DNA of 6,350 nucleotides from an uncultured Ruminococcus sp. (lineage in GTDB: Bacteria > Bacillota > Clostridia > Oscillospirales > CAG-272): NCBI GenBank assembly GCA_902783755.1, contig CACZSC010000099.1, positions 1 through 6,350 of the forward strand, in the 5' to 3' direction. A model generated the notes under the pieces. That model had not been told where the DNA came from. It did not search any database and saw only the letters and a list, made by a program, of their open reading frames with translations. Positions 6,276 through 6,350 of the stretch are shown one piece after another (position 1 is the first letter of the stretch; each line of letters begins with the position of its first letter). The translations under genes were made by a program, and so were the position numbers.

Positions 6276-6350
6276 TTATCTGTTGATGAGCCATCCCTTG
6301 ATCTCAGAGACACCGCGGTATTTTTCGAATGAGCTGTCATTGTCGATGAC
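6276..6350 (-). CDS. C-terminal end of an unidentified protein (partial, cut by right edge)
   Basis: The - strand frame open from the right edge gives 24 residues ending FEKYRGVSEIKGWLINR before TAA (complement of 6276-6278). A hairpin follows immediately, as expected at a gene end, and the next gene (thioredoxin reductase-like) starts 70 bases later on the same strand. The fragment is too short to place in a family. A thioredoxin or other redox partner would fit the neighbourhood, but nothing in these residues shows it. Confidence 0.6.
   Translation of the reverse strand, partial: VIDNDSSFEKYRGVSEIKGWLINR

Overview
The window looks like a chromosomal stretch of an anaerobic Bacillota, most likely Clostridia. 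The signs are a pyruvate, phosphate dikinase C-terminus of the kind used in PPi-linked glycolysis, an enoate-reductase-type flavin/iron-sulfur enzyme, a TrxR-like flavoprotein with an altered pyridine-nucleotide site, sigma-A type promoters (TTGACA-17-TACTAT and TTGACG-17-TATAAT), and frequent ATA and AGG codons at moderate GC. The exact taxon cannot be fixed from the sequence.

Layout. Bases 1-101 hold the last 32 codons of PPDK (+), followed by a clear intrinsic terminator (187-222). The intergenic space 102-386 otherwise contains only a strong promoter and small repeats. Three + strand genes follow: a 694-aa OYE-type Fe-S flavoenzyme (387-2471), a 570-aa adenylate-forming acyl ligase (2618-4330) with its own near-consensus promoter, and a 297-aa stand-alone acyltransferase-fold (E2/CAT-like) protein (4323-5216) that overlaps the ligase by 8 nt. 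A hairpin terminator (5232-5267) separates this block from a convergent - strand gene, a thioredoxin reductase homologue (5285-6205). Upstream of that gene, also on the - strand, is a 12-bp hairpin and then the C-terminal 24 codons of an unidentified protein running off the right edge.

How they may work together. The ligase and the E2/CAT-like protein are translationally coupled. The ene-reductase upstream has no visible terminator after it, so it can be co-transcribed with them. A reasonable inference is a small reductive module: a carboxylic acid is activated to an acyl-AMP or acyl-CoA, an alpha,beta-unsaturated acid or enone is reduced by the FMN/4Fe-4S/FAD enzyme, and an acyl group may be handled by the CAT-fold protein. 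This resembles the ligase plus OYE pairing of bile-acid (bai) operons and clostridial enoate/cinnamate reduction, but the substrate cannot be read from the sequence and no hydratase, dehydrogenase or transporter is present in the window. No RNA genes, CRISPR arrays, insertion sequences or origins were seen.
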